Positions 1-10,210 of a stretch of 64,000 bases of DNA are shown here, piece after piece (the first letter of the stretch is position 1; each line of letters opens with the position of its first letter). The stretch covers positions 186,001 to 250,000 of the forward strand of contig OZ316892.1 in the NCBI GenBank assembly GCA_973895155.1. The letters are read 5' to 3'. Both the position numbers and the translations under genes were made by a program. This DNA comes from Marsupella aquatica (Eukaryota > Marchantiophyta). The notes beneath the pieces were generated by a model. That model was not told where the DNA came from, did no database searches, and saw only the letters and a list, made by a program, of their open reading frames with translations.

Positions 1-891
1 ATCAGTATAACCAACAAGTTCATTAGCGCTTGTATTAGAGTAGTATAGTCCCATATCGATTGTGCCTTGTAAATACCTGAAAATTTGCTTTATGCCATTC
101 CAATGGCGAATGGTTGGCTGAGAGCTGTGTCGAGCGAGCATACTGACTGCGAAAGCTATATCTGGTCACGTCTGATTAGCAAGATACATGAGGGCCCCAA
201 TTGCAGAGAGGTATGGTTTCTCTGGTCCGAGCGTTACTTCTGAATCCGTTTTCTTATGAAAGATGTCTTTTGTAGGATCAATAGAGCGAAGGTCCATCGG
301 TGTGGTCACTGGGTAAGATTTATCCATGTTAAATTGTTTTAACACTTTGCGAGCGTATGTAGATTGATGAATGAAGATCCCACCAGGTAAAATTTCTATT
401 TGTATACCCAGACAGTAAGAAGGTTCACCGATATCTTTCATCTGAAATATATTCTTGAGAGATGAGATCGTATTCGAAGTAATCTTTGGAGTTCCGAATA
501 TACTGATGTCATCAACGTAAATCGCCAGGATGACAAATTCTTGTTCGATATGCTTAATAAATAAGCAAGGAGCTATTTCATTGTTAACAAACCCAAGTGC
601 TAGCATTTCCGCTTTAAAGCGTTGGTACCATATCCGTCCGCTCTGTTTAAGGCCGTATATCGAGCGAAGGACTTGTACAGCAAGTTTACTTTGAGGTTTC
701 TTTCTGCTGATCTGTCTGTGCACTGATATAGCATGTAGCTCTGTTTGTTTCATAGAAACAGCTTGGGTTGTTGTGCTTATATGGCCAGTTCGATCTGATT
801 CAAGTTCTAATGCTTGATTCATCAATGTTAATTGCAAAGTTGTGGGCACTATCTGTGTAATGCCCGCTTTTAGATCGGGAGATAGTGGCAA
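1..891 (-). pseudogene. copia reverse transcriptase C-terminus and RNase H start
   Basis: The ORF at 166-891 carries 'YGLKQSGRIWYQRF' and the catalytic 'YVDDISIFG' (the YVDD box of copia reverse transcriptase). After a stop near 166 the same frame continues to the window edge with the connection segment ('FRYLQGTIDMGL' and similar), leading to RNase H outside the window. The first about 60 codons before 'YGLKQSG' do not look like standard copia reverse transcriptase and may be an insertion or a frame-shifted stretch. The product would be cDNA synthesis for the element; this copy is inactive. Confidence 0.8.
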
Positions 892-2831
892 AGTTCTCTC
901 CCCCTGAATATCTGAATGAGTTCAGGTGGAGTCTGCATGTATATATCTGTGTCTAAGGTGCCATAAAGATATGCTGTCACGACATCCAAGAGATGTAAAG
1001 TTAGTCTGTGAACCAAAGAGAAAGCAATTAAGTAACGATAGGTAATGGTGTCCATGACTGGAGAATATGTTAGATCATAGTCCTGTCCCCATATCTGTGT
1101 ATATCCCTTGGCAACTAAACGTGCCTTATGTCGGATGATTTCTCCTTGAGCATTCCTTTTTGTGACCAGGATAATTCTATATCCTGTTAGATGTTGAGCA
1201 GATGTTGGGTGACTAATTTGACCAAATACTTGGCGAGAAATCAAGGAATCGAGCTCTGAATTTATTGCTTTATTCCATAAGGGCCAGTCCTCGCGTTGTT
1301 GAGCTTCACAAACTGTGCGAGGATCGGCTAACTCTGAAGAGATGGTCTGTGATATCATCAGTGCAAAACAGTCATTCATTTCTGTATCCTGTCGATTCCA
1401 TATATTTCCGGTGACTGCATAGTTGAGGGAGATTTCTTCATATTCATTCTGCTGTGGTACGTTTGATGTCATGGTAAGTAGTGTGGTAGGAGGACGTTTA
1501 TTGCTTGCTGGTTTGTTCTTAGAACCAGGAGGACGTCCTCTCTTTGTTTTGGGTGGTACATGATTAGCTAATTGTTCATCAATGGTTATACGTGCAGGGA
1601 TGTTGGCTGCTTCAATATGTGATTTCGTCATCTGTGCAGCGTCATTGAACACATCTGGCAGTTTTTCCATAATTTGGTGAAGGTGTAGTATCCTTTTGAC
1701 CTCATCGTTTGCTAATGGTGTTCTTGGATCATTCCAGAAGGGATTTTGTGTTTGCCATTGTAGTTGAGTTGGCTTAGGCGTAACTGGGAGGTTCACTGTG
1801 CTAAGGGTAGGAAATATATCTTCTCGGAATTGACAATCATTGTAGCAAGCTCTAAAGGTGTCTGCAGTTGTTGGTTCTAGATATCTAATTATAGAAGGAG
1901 AGTCAAAACCAATGTATATACCTCTGTGTCTTTGAGGTCCCATCTTGGTCCTCTTGGGTCCCAATATGGGTACCATGACTAAGCAGCCAAAGATTTTGAG
2001 GTGTGATACGTCAGGAATGTTACCGTAAGCCAAATGATGTGGTGTATATTTGTTGAAGGCGGATGGCCTGTATTTTAATAGAGCAGCACTGTGTAGGACA
2101 GCATGTCCCCAGGCAGTTAGCGGAAGCTGGGTATTCATTAATAATGGGTGTGATATCATCTGGATATTTTTGATGAAGGACTCTGCCGTTCCGTTTTGGA
2201 AGTGAACATAAGCCATTGAATATTGTACTGTTATTCCAAGTGTAGTGCATAGGTCATTAAAAATGGGTGATGTGAATTCGCCTGCATTATCAATTCGAAT
2301 CCTTTTGATAGGCGAATTAGGGAATTGTGTCCGTAGTCTAAATATTTGTGTAAGAAGGCAGGCAATCACCAGATTGCGGGTAGATATCAAGGATACTTGG
2401 GACCATTTGGTTGAGGAACAAATCATGACTAGGAAAAAGCGGAAGGGACCACTTGGTGGTTCGATAGGTCCACATACGTCCACATTTAGTTGTTCCAGAA
2501 AAGCCGGGATTTGATTCATAGTCTTGGGTACTGACGGTCTGATTTGTAGTTTGCCTTGTGCACATGCGAGGCAGGGCGATTTCATGGAATTTGGGCGGAC
2601 TGTTGGAGGAATACCTCTGGTATCCTGTAGGATGCGTTGATACATTGAGGTGCCTGGGTGGCCCAGGCGACAATGCCACAACTCTGTGATTGTTGTGTTT
2701 AGAATATTTGTTTGGAAACTCTGTATTGGTGCAGCATATAGTCCAGGTGGGTGATAAGGTGAAGATCTGTAAGGAGTTATCTTCATTGCCTGGTGCAGAT
2801 CGAATATGGTAGCCATTTTTCCTGATATCAT
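870..2831 (-). pseudogene. copia integrase and N-terminal reverse transcriptase
   Basis: Minus-strand ORF of 653 aa. In order it shows GAG-pre-integrase ('LWHCRLGHPG'), the zinc-binding end ('CLACAQGK'), and the integrase core with the catalytic triad seen as 'NVDVCGP', 'RIDNAGEF' and 'NGTAESF'. The glutamate context NGTAES differs a little from the common NGxxER. A basic 'KTKRGRPPGSKNK' AT-hook-like tract follows near 1500-1550. The reverse transcriptase N-terminus ('RHKARLVAKGYTQ', then 'LDVVTAYLYGTL') closes the ORF, which runs out of frame near 900. The continuation is in 1-891. Confidence 0.85.
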
Positions 2832-3171
2832 GAAAACTTAATAGGTTTCTTGTGGCCCCTGGGGCATAAATAGCGGATTTTATTTCGATTATAGTGTTGT
2901 TAGGGAGGAGTAACTTTGCAGGGCTGTGGCCTTCTTCTAATGCATTGATGCCTGTGATAGTGGTGATTGGGCGGCTGGAGGGAAATATCTGTTGGAAATA
3001 TCGTTTGTCCTTCAATATGGTATGAGATGTGCCGCTATCCAGTATGCACATATTATAGTCTGTGAGAGAAGGTTCAGAGTGTGTATCTATGACCAAGTTG
3101 GCCTCTGTTAATGGTGTGATATTCGTATATTTGGAAAGATCTTCATCAATTTCCAAGTAGTTATTGACCAT
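2338..3171 (-). pseudogene. copia aspartic protease region (broken)
   Basis: Minus-strand ORF of 277 aa. The retropepsin active site is seen as 'CILDSGTSHTIL' (D-S-G) about 40 residues in, followed by the 'NLLSFHDIRKNGY' block typical of copia protease. From about 2830 the true coding frame moves to the ORF at 870-2831, so the C-terminal half of this ORF is out-of-frame read-through. It would cut the Gag-Pol polyprotein inside the particle. The frameshift makes it non-functional as it stands. Confidence 0.75.
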
Positions 3172-3219
3172 CGTGGTATTTGCTGTTGCTAGGCTTGCTT
3201 GGTATAATTTGACCAGATG

Positions 3220-4160
3220 GTTTTGTACCCGATAGTCTCTTTCAATGTGGCCTGTGCCTCCACATCAAAAACATTTAGTAGTGGAAGTCCGGGAGGCTCG
3301 AGTCCACGAATTCTTACGAGGTTGGTATGAGGGCCTCGTATAATTATTTTGGCGTCATTTTGTAAATTGGGTGTTTCTGAATCTTTGTAGTCGATTACCC
3401 TGGTTTCCTGGAAAACCGGCTCTTGCCCTTGTATTTGTGTTGCGCCTACGAAGGCGTAGCCATGTATTGAGACTCTGCTCTAGGGATTGTGCCTGGTGGT
3501 CTCAACTTTGTGTTGCTGATGAGTAATAAATCATTCTTTTCCGCCAGTAGCATGACTGCGATTAGATCAGCATACTCGGTGAAGTGCATTTGTCTGTATT
3601 GCTGAGATAGTGTCATGCTTGCTGCAGGGAAAGTAGACAACGTTTTCTCTATTTGATCGGATTCAGATATTGGGTGTCCGCATACCTTCAATTGAGAGGT
3701 GATGCGGAATAACGCACTATTATAACTAGCAATAGTCGGATGGTCAAGTCGGATGTATCCAATCATTGCGTGCGGATGGGAGAGAGATCAATCTTAAATG
3801 GTCATAGCGTCTGTTTAATGCGTCCCATAGAGCTCGAGGGTTATATTCGTCCAGGTACTGAGTTTGTAGATCGGAGTCCAAATGGTGCCGGAGGATAAAT
3901 ATTGCTTGAGCTTTTGTCTGTAGATTGCCATGGTGATCAGCGAGAATTGTGTCTCCAATTCCCTTAGCATTTAGCACAATTTCGGCATTCTGTGACCAAG
4001 AGAGGTAGTTAGACCCGTCAATTTTGAGGACAGGGAATTGTAATTTTTCCATGGCAGTAACTTGTGTGGAATACTTGGAAGTACTGTATGCTCTATATAT
4101 TTCTTCGAGCTTTGTGGCTGTATTGCGGCGTTGTCGTTGATCCTTGCGCGTTTTAGTCAA
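3220..4160 (-). pseudogene. copia Gag (broken)
   Basis: Nucleocapsid polyprotein of the copia element. The N-terminal ORF (3744-4160, 138 aa) carries the copia Gag signature around 'LKIDGSNYLSWSQ' and 'ALWDALNRRYDH'. A frame change near 3750 leads to a second piece (3446-3766) with 'QQYRQMHFTEYADLI', typical of the UBN2-like Gag region. A zinc knuckle follows near 3240-3290 but is damaged: its second residue pair is interrupted by a stop and the last cysteine is replaced by tyrosine. At least two frame breaks and one stop mean no full Gag is made. The family assignment is secure; the exact ends are approximate. Confidence 0.8.
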
Positions 4161-4301
4161 GAATTTGGCAAAAAAAATGTCAACTACTGTCTCCGCGTCT
4201 CTCTGATATTAGGGATCGTGTTGAAATCAAAATCCCCATGAAAAAAAATATACTCCCACAATCGAGAAGGGAGTTTGCATTTGCTCAGGAATGGAGGCGA
4301 A

Positions 4302-4314
4302 GGTGCTGATAACG
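4302..4314 (-). other. primer-binding-like site of the copia element
   Basis: The minus-strand sequence CGTTATCAGCACC directly follows the LTR end. A near-identical motif (CGTTATCAGCACG) follows another copia LTR fragment at 8011-8023 on the plus strand, which supports it as a functional priming or leader motif. I did not assign the tRNA. Confidence 0.5.
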
Positions 4315-4502
4315 TGTTATAACTCAAAAATACTATGAAATTATGATCATCCTTCTTTGATCAATCGAATAAGTAGAAGATGACTCAAAATGGAGGAGTC
4401 TCTTCTATACAATATGGTTAGGGTAGTTATTCCTAAGCATACCCTTTGGATTCTCTAATCATATCCTTTAAGGTCTCCTTTAAGGATTATCCATATATTA
4501 CA
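4315..4502 (-). repeat. 5' LTR of the copia element
   Basis: On the minus strand this 188-bp segment starts TGTAATATATGG and ends TTATAACA, the expected TG...CA termini, and is followed at once by a primer-binding-like site and then Gag. Short LTRs of this size are normal for plant copia elements. The partner LTR is outside the window, so the inner boundary rests on the TG/CA rule and the site that follows it. Confidence 0.65.
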
Positions 4503-4584
4503 ACAACATTGACATAACTAAAAGTGAAGTGGGAGTTCATAATGATGGGAAAGACTTCAGGAGAAACTAGTTCAGGTGGAATGG
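4503..4584 (+). mobile_element. host Ty3/gypsy element, segment 1 (gag start)
   Basis: Short remnant between the copia LTR and the family-B LTR. An ATG at 4542 opens a frame that runs to 4584. If the LTR at 4585-8165 and one copy of the AATGG duplication are removed, this frame continues for about 20 more codons into 8173, which is how the segment was recognised as the start of the gag gene of the plus-strand gypsy element. Confidence 0.6.
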
Positions 4585-4753
4585 TGTCACGTCGTCAGCC
4601 TGGGCCTTCCCCTGGGCTTCGGCTTAGACGGGCACATCCTTCATAAAAATGAGGGTTTGGGCAGGGAGGGACGCACGAAATGCACCTAACTCACGTAATC
4701 TAGCGCTAAGTGCATCTACTATTACTTATGGACACCTCCTAGGTATGATTTGT

Positions 4754-4769
4754 GTTCTGCCGCCAGAAC
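4754..4769 (-). promoter_or_regulatory. conserved LTR hairpin, family B copy 1
   Basis: Plus-strand GTTCTG-CCGC-CAGAAC: a perfect 6-bp stem with a CCGC loop (GCGG on the sense strand), preceded by TAGGTATG as in families A and D. Two stem pairs differ from family A but remain paired. Confidence 0.6.
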
Positions 4770-5469
4770 GTACGTTAGTCGATAGCGGGATCGGCCCCGG
4801 CTTACGGACTTCTAAGCCTTCGTGCTGTCCACCTTTGATCCGGATTTGATAATACGAGCACTTAACCCGGGCTCGCAACCACCTACCCGCAAGTTGCACC
4901 CCGTGCACGGCTTGGGAAGTGCATTCGTCCAGGCATTGGCACCCATACACGAGATTCACACATGTACACACATATGATCTTGATTTACATGAAGGAAATA
5001 ATGGGAAAGGATTTTACTACATAGATGGACATACGCGTACACTTAGTTGACCCAAAAGCTCTTGAATGCACAGGTCCAAGGCCAAGGATGCACACTACAA
5101 CGGAGCCCAACTTTGCACTTGCCCCGTGAGCTTAGTCATACCCCCTCCCCTTGGTACTCTTTCACTCATAGAGGTCGGGACTCCCCGCACATACTGCGGA
5201 TGTCCAACTCTGAGACCAAAAACCCCTGCCTCTACCAAGGGGCGCACTAAATACTAAGGGCTGAGGACTAGAGTGGCCTCAAGCCTAAATATTCACTAAC
5301 TAAGATCCTAACTAAGCTAGCTTGTCAGGCCGGGAAACGACTTGTCTTATTAGAAGATTCTAATCTATGTTGGCTGGACAATATGGCAGCGCCGCTTTAA
5401 CTAGGGCACGCGCTTGTCCCTATAGCCTCATTTAGCTACTTCTAACTCTATTTTAATCCTACTCCACCA

Positions 5470-7870
5470 CTAATGTCTGGCACACTTGCCAGAGCCGCTT
5501 GAGTGGGAGCGACTATCCCGCTGCCTCCTGAGCCTGTCGGCATCCTGCTTGAGTAGCTGGACCTGGTCCAACAAAGATTCATTCTCACGCTTTGCCGTGT
5601 CCGTCTCTTCCGTGGCCTCCTGATATGCCTCCTCCAGTTGTTGGACGTTGCTCGTCAGCTTATCCACCAATTGGGCCTGCTTTGTGGCTTCTCCTTGAAG
5701 CCGCGCCACCTCTGTTTTTAGGGTGTCAATCTTGGCTGCATCCCACCAAGACCGAGAGTTAGCTTCCTCCAGATCCTTCTGCCAAATGATGGCTTGTCCC
5801 TTCAAACCATCGATCTTGGTCCGGAGCCGTGCGATCTTGGCGTCCTTTCCGAGCTCGGCTTGCTCTCCTAAGGCTGCCCGGGCTCCGGCTTTGGCAACCT
5901 GATCCTCCGTGGCCGTTACCCAAGGTTGCGGTTGCTAGAGTTCAGTCTCCAGGGCTGCCACTTTGTCCTTCAGGTAGGCAGACTCAACCCGGTATCGCTC
6001 AATTCTTTGCGCTGTCTCTGCCTGCGTGTGTCCTGCCTTTACAGCCGCAACCAACTCTTGGTTGAAGAAGTAGGCCACCTTCCGTGCCATGTATTCCCCG
6101 GTATCCCATGCGATCGGTTGAGAGAAATCTCCCAACAACCCGTTAAGAAATGTGCCCGATGCAAAGAGTTCCAGGTGGTCCAGACTATGCCCATCTAGAT
6201 TTAGAGTAGGAGTGGAAACATCCAGCCCTTGAGGTACGTCGGTCAAAGGGGCTGGTTCCACTGGCCGGGTCTCTTGTACAGCCGTGGGGGTGGTGGGATC
6301 TCCTCGGTCACCGTAGTATCGGGTTTGGGTCTAGCCTCAGCTGGCCTGGCTTCAATTGTGTTGACCCGGTTGATTGCTTCCAAGGTCACGATAACTACGT
6401 CCATGGGTACGCTTGGCGGGGCGGCAGCGGCTGGTTGCAGGGCTGGGGTGGCAGGGCCTATAGCTGCCAGGCTGCGGGCCTCGGGCTACGGTCACCTCTC
6501 CTGAGCCGGGAATACCCACTTTGAGGGGGTCAATTCAGTCTCGTTGTTGCGTGGGAGGCTACGGCGGTCAAAACGGGCGTACCACTTGATGATGATCTCA
6601 ATGTGGCTCACGAAGTACGCCTTTCCGCCAAGGTATAAAGTTGTCCTTCTCCTTTCCATCTCCTCGTGGAACTTCTTAACGAAGAAGGACGCCCACTTCC
6701 TAGGCCAAAAGTTCTCTACTTGTATGACCTAGGCGGCGGATATTTCTCCCCGTGGTTCCATCATATGGAGGGCATACCGCTGGAAATCCAGGCATTCTGC
6801 TACCTCCGGGATGAGGCATGTCCTCATCAAGAATCCGTTGTCTACTACTCCCTTGGTCGGGAAGCTAGAAGACTGGTATTTAGCTCCCTTGCCCCTAGGA
6901 GCCCGTGACTCTACCCGGTTTATCCCCTCGGGTAGGCCAAAAATCATCTTCAAACGTGCCTCATTGAGACACATCACTCTCCCGTGCACTCGGGTTTGTT
7001 GACGGGCCTCGTCAAATTTCTGAATGAACTCTGTCATATCCTGCCCGTAGTACCTGCTTCCATTCCAAGGGAGAGAGGCGAGGTGCTCAAACCCTTGGGT
7101 CTTCAGGTAGCATGCATGCTTGGGGTGGAGGATGTTCTTGTGACCATTCTCTCCCATGCGATGCATGGTCAGCTTGGCCACCACAACCATGGCTAAAGGC
7201 AACCCGGATATAGCTGCGGGTTCCTTTCTCTTCCTACCCCGAGACTGATTCCCGGGGTGACTAGAAGAGGGGGACATCTCTCCTTCCTCCCGGTCAGGCG
7301 GTAGTAGCGCTACTACCGTGAGTATTGGTGCCGGGGCCGCTAGAGTCACCGTGTGATCCCCTTGGGTTTGCTGGAGTGGCGCCAAGTTGCTCGGCGCCTG
7401 TTGATTCGTACCCCGCGGCCATCGATTCAGAGGAGGGTGAGCCTCCTTGTCTTTAGAGCTAATATTCACAGCATTTACCACGGATCGCACTCGGAGAGGT
7501 GGTGCTACCGGTGGTGGAGATTGGCTTGGCTGAGGCCGAGGTGGTGTTGGTGCGGACATGGATAGGTTGGCGCCAGTTGCGGCTGGTGGAGGCGCCATGA
7601 GATTCAGGTAGGCCCTGGGGAAGTCGAGTGATGTTAGGATAGGAGTCTCACTTGTTTGAGCAGGGCCAAACTGACAGTCTATGGAGGCTTGAACCCGGGC
7701 GGGGATATGGTCGTAATGGTGTGGCTGCAAGTCTATTGTGCCTGAGAGATGGTAAACCTTGTTTGGAAGCCAAAGAAGTGCCTCCCAAAATCCAACGTAC
7801 TTCTCGTCAACGAAGAAGTATTCGCTGATTTCATCGACTCGGCAAAGCTCACTTTGAAAAGGGAGGTCAA
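5470..7870 (-). pseudogene. LORF of family B, LTR-embedded coiled-coil ORF (decayed)
   Basis: Nearly continuous minus-strand frame interrupted by stops at about 6727 and 5935. The N-terminal part up to 7870 is cut off by the copia LTR fragment. The middle (6729-7730) has a proline-rich linker with RGRKRK, then a globular stretch with 'LKMIFGLPEG' and 'NGFLMRTCLIPEVAECLDF', matching the family-A LORF blocks 'AEVFGLPIG' and 'NGFFRNTCTNPHIGEMIDF' in order and spacing. The C-terminal part (5470-6261) is a heptad-rich coiled coil, preceded by 'FLNGLLGDFSQ' and 'YMARKVAYFFNQE'. The ORF ends about 885 bp from the LTR end, as in family A (about 920 bp). Function unknown. Confidence 0.7.
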
Positions 7871-8023
7871 AGTTATTATACCCTAACTATGATTGGGTAT
7901 ACTAACTATAGTTAGAACCCATGGTTAACTCCAACCAGAGTTACCATATGTATATATTTTCTCCTTGGAATAGAAGATCATATCATTGTTGGTGTATTTG
8001 GTTTGTAACACGTTATCAGCACG
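7871..8023 (+). repeat. copia LTR 3' portion plus primer-binding-like site (fragment)
   Basis: About 140 bp ending GTAACA, then CGTTATCAGCACG, the same junction as at the copia element on the left. No TG start is visible (the left edge reads AGTTATTATACCC), so it is a fragment or mutated. It sits where the N-terminal part of the family-B LORF should be. Confidence 0.5.
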
Positions 8024-8070
8024 AGTGTGCTCTTAATTTTATTTTTTAGGGGTCGTTCAATGTCAAGGCG

Positions 8071-8091
8071 TTTAGGGTTTAGGGTTTAGGG
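8071..8091 (+). repeat. (TTTAGGG)3 telomere-like repeat
   Basis: Three perfect tandem TTTAGGG units, the Arabidopsis-type plant telomere repeat, near the 5' end of the family-B solo LTR. Too short to be a relic telomere; many plant promoters carry such telo-box motifs. Confidence 0.85.
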
Positions 8092-8165
8092 CAATACTTG
8101 GCCTAGCAAGTATACTATACGGCTAGGCCGAATCAATCATTAACCGCCATGCTGGCGGCGTCACA

Positions 8166-9202
8166 AATGGGGGAAAAATTTGAACCCTTTAAGGGAACCC
8201 TAAAGTGGAATTTATAAGAGAGGAAGTGACAAAAATACACACCGGGGAACCAATGAGCAGCGAAGGAGTAAAAGCGACCGTGATACCTTTGAGAAAGGTG
8301 AAAATCCCAATTTTCAAGGGTACATTAGAGGAAGACGCTAACACAAATTTGGCCAGATTTGAGGAAATACTTTGGGCTAATCACAAGCAAACTGATGTAA
8401 CAAGACTGGAACTGTTTCCAAGTTCCTTGGATAAGGGTACTTTTGTCTGGTACACCCAATACCCACCTGGTCATTTTCAAGAATAAATACTTTTAGCAAA
8501 GTCTTTTCTAGACCAGTATTGAGTGGCTAAAGAAGAGACTGATCTGTATAGCATTTTACAAAATATGACGCAGCAAAAGACAGAATCAGTTCAGAGTTAC
8601 ATAGGAAGATTAAAGGTTGCTATGCGCAGATTGACTCATAAACCATCTGATGCCCAACGGATTAGTTGGATGAGGAGAGCAGTTAAAGAAAATTTGGTAA
8701 TTGTGGTAGAACAAAACCCCACTCAAGATGCTGATGAGTATGAGAGAAGGCTTATTAGGTTAGAAGGGATTACTCAGATATGGGCTTAGATGATGAAGAC
8801 TGATTTTTCTACCCAAAGTGAGGGGGAAACAATTAAAGGTAAAGGAGAGGGCTCTAAATGAGAAAAGAGAGTATAAAGGAAGAAAATTTTGTGAAATCCA
8901 CATGAGGGCAGGGCATACCACCCAAGAATGTTTCCAGAACCCCTGCAAGAAAGGAGGGAATTTGGCAGTAAACGCAGTAGAGCAAGGTTCCAGAGAAACT
9001 GAAAGGATAGAAAATAATCAAAACTATTACAATCCTGATAGACAATTTACTAAGAAAAGGAATTTCAGGGATGAAGGAGAGAGACCTCCTCTTACATGTT
9101 ATTATTGTGGGAAGCTTGGTCATATAAGAGGGGCTAAATGTGAATTGTGGGTGCAACACAATAAGGAAAGAACAAAAGCACAAACTAAAGCCCCAGTTAA
9201 CC
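8166..9202 (+). mobile_element. host Ty3/gypsy element, segment 2 (gag)
   Basis: Lies between the family-B solo LTR (right-hand duplication AATGG at 8166-8170) and the LINE (left-hand duplication at 9187-9202). Contains the gag region described in the next entry. Continues at 34550 beyond the LINE. Confidence 0.75.
8173..9202 (+). pseudogene. host gypsy Gag (broken)
   Basis: Retrotransposon capsid and nucleocapsid. Pieces at 8205-8486 and 8523-8789 share one frame separated by two stops and carry the Retrotrans_gag pattern ('PIFKGTLEEDANTNLARFEEIL', then 'FLDQY' and 'ESVQSYIGRLK'). After a frame change, 8818 onward has two cysteine motifs: 'CEIHMRAGHTTQEC', an atypical CX2H form, and a CCHC-like 'CYYCGKLGHIRGAKC'. 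The open frame continues past the LINE junction to 9243 only by chance. Several stops and at least two frameshifts make it dead. It is the oldest layer visible in the window. Confidence 0.75.
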
Positions 9203-10210
9203 GAGCTGTGAGAGCTGAGAGAGAGAAAGTGGAGCAAAGTTGAGCTGAAGGACTTGGTTTTCATCGGGAGGAAGGGGGTATTTGTTTGGCAGCTGGGCTG
9301 GCTCATCTGACCGGCCTGCTGCCGGTGGATGATTCATGGTTGCGGTGGGTTGAGCTCTTAATAGAACGTCTTCACGAGCAATTTGGATAACGCAGGGTCG
9401 GTTGGTGAGTATAAGAATTTTTTGGGATTACGGTATGTACTAAGGTGACTTCGGACGATGTCTGCGCAAAAAGGGAATGATTTGAGTGACTCGATGGGTG
9501 TATCTGGATCGCGGTGCCTAAGCAGTGGGACTGATTGAATTGGGAGTTCGGGACCGCTCCCTTACTTAGAAGTTAACAGCCGAATGGTGTGTAGAAGAAA
9601 CTAGAAATACTGGTAAGGACTTTGCCTGCGTGGACAGGCGTGGAACTGCATTGGATTGGCTGAATTGCTCTCGGAGGCTGATAAGGACGGGTGTGTGGTG
9701 AGACACACAGTGCGATTGTAGAAGCTTGACATTGGGGAGACTGCTGCACCCCGTGGCTGAACGCTTATTGGAACTTCAAAGTAGAGTACGAGCAGCTTAA
9801 ATATAGAGCATTGGTCTGATCGTTTACCACTCTCTACGATAGGTGCCGGAACCCTGCCTTAATTCAGCGGGCGGCAAGGGTGAGGACAATGGAGGTGAAT
9901 TTAGCAGCTATATCTGCGGCTACAGGATCGGATTCATCAACTCGATTTGAGTCAAGAGAGAGTGGTGTTGAGGAGGACTTGTAGCAGACAGCAATCTCGA
10001 CTCTTTCACACTCTGAGTTGAGTACCTTGCTGCCTTAACCCCTTCATTCTTGTTAACATTATCTTATCATATTCTCGAATTGCGCCGAGTGGGATTTCGG
10101 GTGAGGTGGACCTGGGGCAGACAGCAATATCAACTCTCACATCTCCTAAGCTGCATTCCTTGCTGCATTATCCCCCTCATTAGGGACAGATTGACTCGAG
10201 TGAGCGTATA
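9203..10210 (+). other. LINE 5' UTR with two imperfect internal copies
   Basis: No coding potential. Two related segments of about 90 bp (about 9957-10050 and 10083-10180) share GCAGACAGCAAT, a CTTGCTGC block and a CCC(T)TCATT end. Tandem 5' monomers are known in some LINEs and can carry the internal promoter; a promoter role here is inference. Confidence 0.5.

Larger units (their letters stand above)
1..4502 (-). mobile_element. Ty1/copia LTR retrotransposon, 5' part (3' end beyond window)
   Basis: On the minus strand the order is 5' LTR, primer-binding region, Gag, protease, GAG-pre-integrase, integrase, reverse transcriptase and the start of RNase H. Integrase before reverse transcriptase is the copia (Pseudoviridae) order. 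The coding sequence is split over at least four frames, so the copy is dead. RNase H and the 3' LTR should lie left of position 1. Bases 4503-4507 (ACAAC) flank the 5' LTR and are the predicted target duplication; the partner is outside the window. About 140 bp of untranslated leader lies at 4161-4301. Confidence 0.9.
4585..8165 (-). repeat. solo LTR, family B copy 1 (ORF-bearing LTR)
   Basis: 3,581 bp with TGTCAC at its left end and GTCACA at its right end, flanked on both sides by AATGG (4580-4584 and 8166-8170), the 5-bp duplication of an LTR retrotransposon. No internal gag-pol is present, so it is a solo LTR in minus orientation. It contains a decayed LORF (5470-7870), a conserved hairpin (4754-4769), a copia LTR fragment (7871-8023) and three telomere-like repeats. 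About 1.6 kb (4585 to about 6220) is clearly homologous to 36833-40578. The stretch 4585-5469, between the LTR end and LORF, holds no gene. Confidence 0.85.

Noticed and set aside
9187-9243. Gag frame continuing to 9243 as true coding sequence
   Set aside because: The LINE target duplication ends at 9202, so the last 13 codons are LINE 5' UTR read by chance.
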